A DNA stretch of 64,000 nucleotides from Nocardia arthritidis NBRC 100137 (GTDB lineage Bacteria; Actinomycetota; Actinomycetes; Mycobacteriales; Mycobacteriaceae): the NCBI RefSeq assembly GCF_001612765.1, contig NZ_BDBB01000033.1, positions 44,212 through 108,211 on the forward strand, read 5' to 3'. This document shows positions 62,354-64,000 of the stretch, in pieces. A model generated the notes under the pieces. That model did not search any database, had not been told where the DNA came from, and saw nothing but the letters and a program-made list of their open reading frames with translations. The position numbers and the translations under genes are program-made. How positions within the stretch are numbered: position 1 is the stretch's first letter; each line of letters starts with the position of its first letter.

Positions 62354-63844
62354 TCACCCCGCCAGTGCCTTCGGAATAGTCGCGTGTTCCGGCAGGATCA
62401 CTCCACACCCGAGGGAGGCCGCGAAGGCCGCCGCCTGGTAGCGGTAGCACCGCCGAATCTTCAAGCGCGCCTGGGTCGACAGGTCGCGCGTGATGGCTTC
62501 GATGCGCGGCAGGTCACCGCGCAGGGGCTCGGTGATGGTCACCAGCGCCCCGAAGCGGGTCACACCGTGACCCCTGGCCTGCTCTTCACGGGCCTGCTGA
62601 GTCGCGCCCACCCGCAGCGTCGCCGCCGCGGACACGACCCCGCGTTCGCTCTGTTGGGCCACCAACGCGTTCTTGAAATCGTCGTCGACGATTTCGGCGG
62701 CGTCGGCGGCTGAGTGCGGACGGTACACGATCGCGATACGTTTGCGCGGGACTTCGGGATTCGGCGCGAGCAGCCGCTGCAGCACCCGCTCGTCGACCGC
62801 GCCCTCCGGCGCCGCGTCCATCTCCCAGGTGACCGAGCGGCCACCGTCGTGCACCAGGTGATCCCACTTCTCGTCATGGGACACCGGGCCCGCGTCCGCC
62901 CAGTCCAGGCCGTGCCCCTCGGGTTCGCCCGCGGCCACTTCCAGGTCGGCCTGCGAAGCGGGGTCGTAACTGCGGCGGATGAACGAGATCACCTCGTCGG
63001 CCGACATCGGCTGGGCGCGCACACCGGCTTCCGCGAGCGCGGCGCAGATGCCGGGCAGGCGACGGCCGATCTCGACGGCCTCCTCCGCCGGGTTCTTGCG
63101 GCGCTCGGCGGTGGTGGCCTTGAACGTGATCGCCACCCGCGGCAGCAACTGCACCCGTTCCTGCGGCAGCTCGGTGGCCAGCTCGTACATCACCTGCTGG
63201 GCCAGCTCCGGCGCCTCCGGCCTGGTGATCGTGGAAACCTCGGTGAGCAAACGGTTTCCGGTCTCCGGCACGGTGTCGATGACCGGCACCACGGCGACGA
63301 TGTCGCTGGTCTGGCCCACCGAGGCGAGGAAGGTGCCCCACGCCGAGACCCAGCGATCGATCACCGGCTGGTCCACCGCCTCGTGGCCTTGCGGCCACGC
63401 GCGCAGCACCACCGTGTACTGGGCGAACTGCGGGAGGTGGATCATGCCGAAGCTGTAACCGCCCGCGTCGATGCCCTCGTACAACTTCGACGGCGCCAGC
63501 AGTCCGGGCAGGCGGGTGACGCCGCCGGGGATCCGGGAGAAGCGGCCGCCGCGGTACACGTGCTCGCCACGACTGCGCGAGCGCATCCAGTTGAACATCA
63601 TCAATCCCGTCTCGTAGCCCGAACGACCTCCGGTCCGCCACACCAGCGGGACCATCACGACGACACCGATGCCGCCGACGATCACACCCCACTGGAAGCC
63701 GCCGACCATCGCGGTGATCAGCGCCGTGATCACGACCGCGAAGCCGAGCACGGTTTCCTCCCAGCGCAGGCCGAAAAGGCCCGCGCTGCGCGGCTTCTGC
63801 CAGAGCCCGTACGAGCGCCGCTCGTAGGTGTCGGTGAGTGTCAT
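62354..63844 (-). CDS. SCO6880-family protein (PrgI/VirB4-N-like T4SS component)
   Basis: A 496-residue protein with an N-terminal PrgI-like part: a conserved WQKPRSAGLFGLRW segment and two helices (about residues 28-70), then a large cytosolic domain resembling the N-terminal half of VirB4 (ERVQLLPRVAITFKATTAERRKN, SADEVISFIRRSYDP). No Walker motif is present, consistent with the ATPase being encoded separately by the next gene. Start overlaps the upstream gene (ATGA). Confidence 0.82.
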   Translation of the reverse strand: MTLTDTYERRSYGLWQKPRSAGLFGLRWEETVLGFAVVITALITAMVGGFQWGVIVGGIGVVVMVPLVWRTGGRSGYETGLMMFNWMRSRSRGEHVYRGGRFSRIPGGVTRLPGLLAPSKLYEGIDAGGYSFGMIHLPQFAQYTVVLRAWPQGHEAVDQPVIDRWVSAWGTFLASVGQTSDIVAVVPVIDTVPETGNRLLTEVSTITRPEAPELAQQVMYELATELPQERVQLLPRVAITFKATTAERRKNPAEEAVEIGRRLPGICAALAEAGVRAQPMSADEVISFIRRSYDPASQADLEVAAGEPEGHGLDWADAGPVSHDEKWDHLVHDGGRSVTWEMDAAPEGAVDERVLQRLLAPNPEVPRKRIAIVYRPHSAADAAEIVDDDFKNALVAQQSERGVVSAAATLRVGATQQAREEQARGHGVTRFGALVTITEPLRGDLPRIEAITRDLSTQARLKIRRCYRYQAAAFAASLGCGVILPEHATIPKALAG

Positions 63845-64000
63845 CGCGGAATGGTGCTCCTCCCGAGGTCGGGTGAACGGTTCGTCCAGCGGTCGCCCGC
63901 GACGTCACCCATGGCTTGGTCGGCCCGGTTCAGCCCGCCGCTCGCGGCGCGCGCCGCGCCGATCCGGCCCGCCGTCCTGGCCGCTCCGGACGCTACCCCG
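63841..64000 (-). CDS. C-terminus of an Ala/Gly-rich protein, cut by window (possibly VirB6/TrbL-like)
   Basis: The last 52 residues are visible, ending DLGRSTIPR before a TGA that overlaps the SCO6880-family start. The fragment is Ala/Gly/Arg-rich (AARTAGRIGAARAASGG) and hydrophilic. Its place just upstream of the SCO6880-family gene and its composition resemble the tails of large multi-spanning channel proteins in such clusters, but nothing in the fragment proves this. Confidence 0.6.
   Translation of the reverse strand, partial: GVASGAARTAGRIGAARAASGGLNRADQAMGDVAGDRWTNRSPDLGRSTIPR

Noticed and set aside
54677..64000. Calling the T4SS-like cluster an integrative conjugative element
   Set aside because: No relaxase, integrase, tRNA or flanking direct repeat is visible within the window.
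1..64000. CRISPR arrays, rRNA or tRNA genes
   Set aside because: No regularly spaced repeats or cloverleaf-type sequences were noticed by eye; a covariance-model scan would be needed to exclude small RNAs.

Overview
The window is about 64 kb of high-GC actinobacterial chromosome. Gene content and order point to the Mycobacteriales, most likely Nocardia or a close relative such as Rhodococcus. Supporting signs are a pyrR-pyrB-pyrC-(membrane protein)-carA-carB run, an efp-nusB block, aroC-aroK-aroB, aroE-mltG-ruvX-alaS, rarA, aspS, ypfJ-type protease, hisS-ppiB, mycobacterial-type LexA boxes, a KstR-type operator and ESX-associated genes. From memory the order parallels M. tuberculosis Rv1379-Rv1384 and Rv2533c-Rv2582, with local inversions and insertions; no database search was possible.

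Layout. 1-7959 (minus): pyrimidine biosynthesis operon, transcribed pyrR to carB and cut by the left window edge, with a PyrR-binding motif in the leader. 8199-13884: AlkB-like DNA repair protein with an SOS-like box, an HD alarmone-hydrolase-like protein, a TetR regulator divergent from a quinone oxidoreductase with a clear operator, a serpin-like protein and an FAD monooxygenase. 13999-17166: DUF4334 protein, a tandem pair of DUF606 small membrane proteins and a divergent ArsB/CitM-like permease. 17434-19978 (minus): pepQ-efp-nusB-yciI. 20202-25075 (plus): prepilin peptidase, universal stress protein, aroC-aroK-aroB; AroK carries a long basic tail. 25161-31642 (minus): small secreted protein, membrane protein, then the tightly packed alaS-ruvX-mltG-aroE run. 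31654-32060 holds a frameshifted gene remnant with Uma2-like sequence. 32096-42579: rarA, PhoD-type phosphatase, APH-like kinase, a Pro/Gly-rich membrane protein, DUF389 protein, aspS, a YpfJ-like metalloprotease and a secreted protein. 42658-44600 (minus): EspC-like gene coupled to a large low-complexity partner. 44812-50051 (plus): SDR dehydrogenase behind a KstR-type operator, a radical SAM protein behind a strong LexA box, and korAB. 50069-54268: mdh, membrane protein, hisS, divergent ppiB-like gene.

54677-64000: a type IV secretion/conjugation-like cluster on the minus strand, cut by the right window edge. It contains an SCO6880-family protein, a VirB4-like ATPase, a stand-alone IS3 OrfA-like HTH protein translationally coupled inside the operon, a three-domain cell wall hydrolase (M23, lytic transglycosylase, and an NlpC/P60 domain that has lost its catalytic Cys and His), a probable lipoprotein, a VirD4/TraD-like coupling protein and a DUF4913 protein. 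One coiled-coil gene faces it on the plus strand. No relaxase, integrase or attachment site is visible, so whether it is mobile or a resident export system is open. It is the most interesting region of the window.
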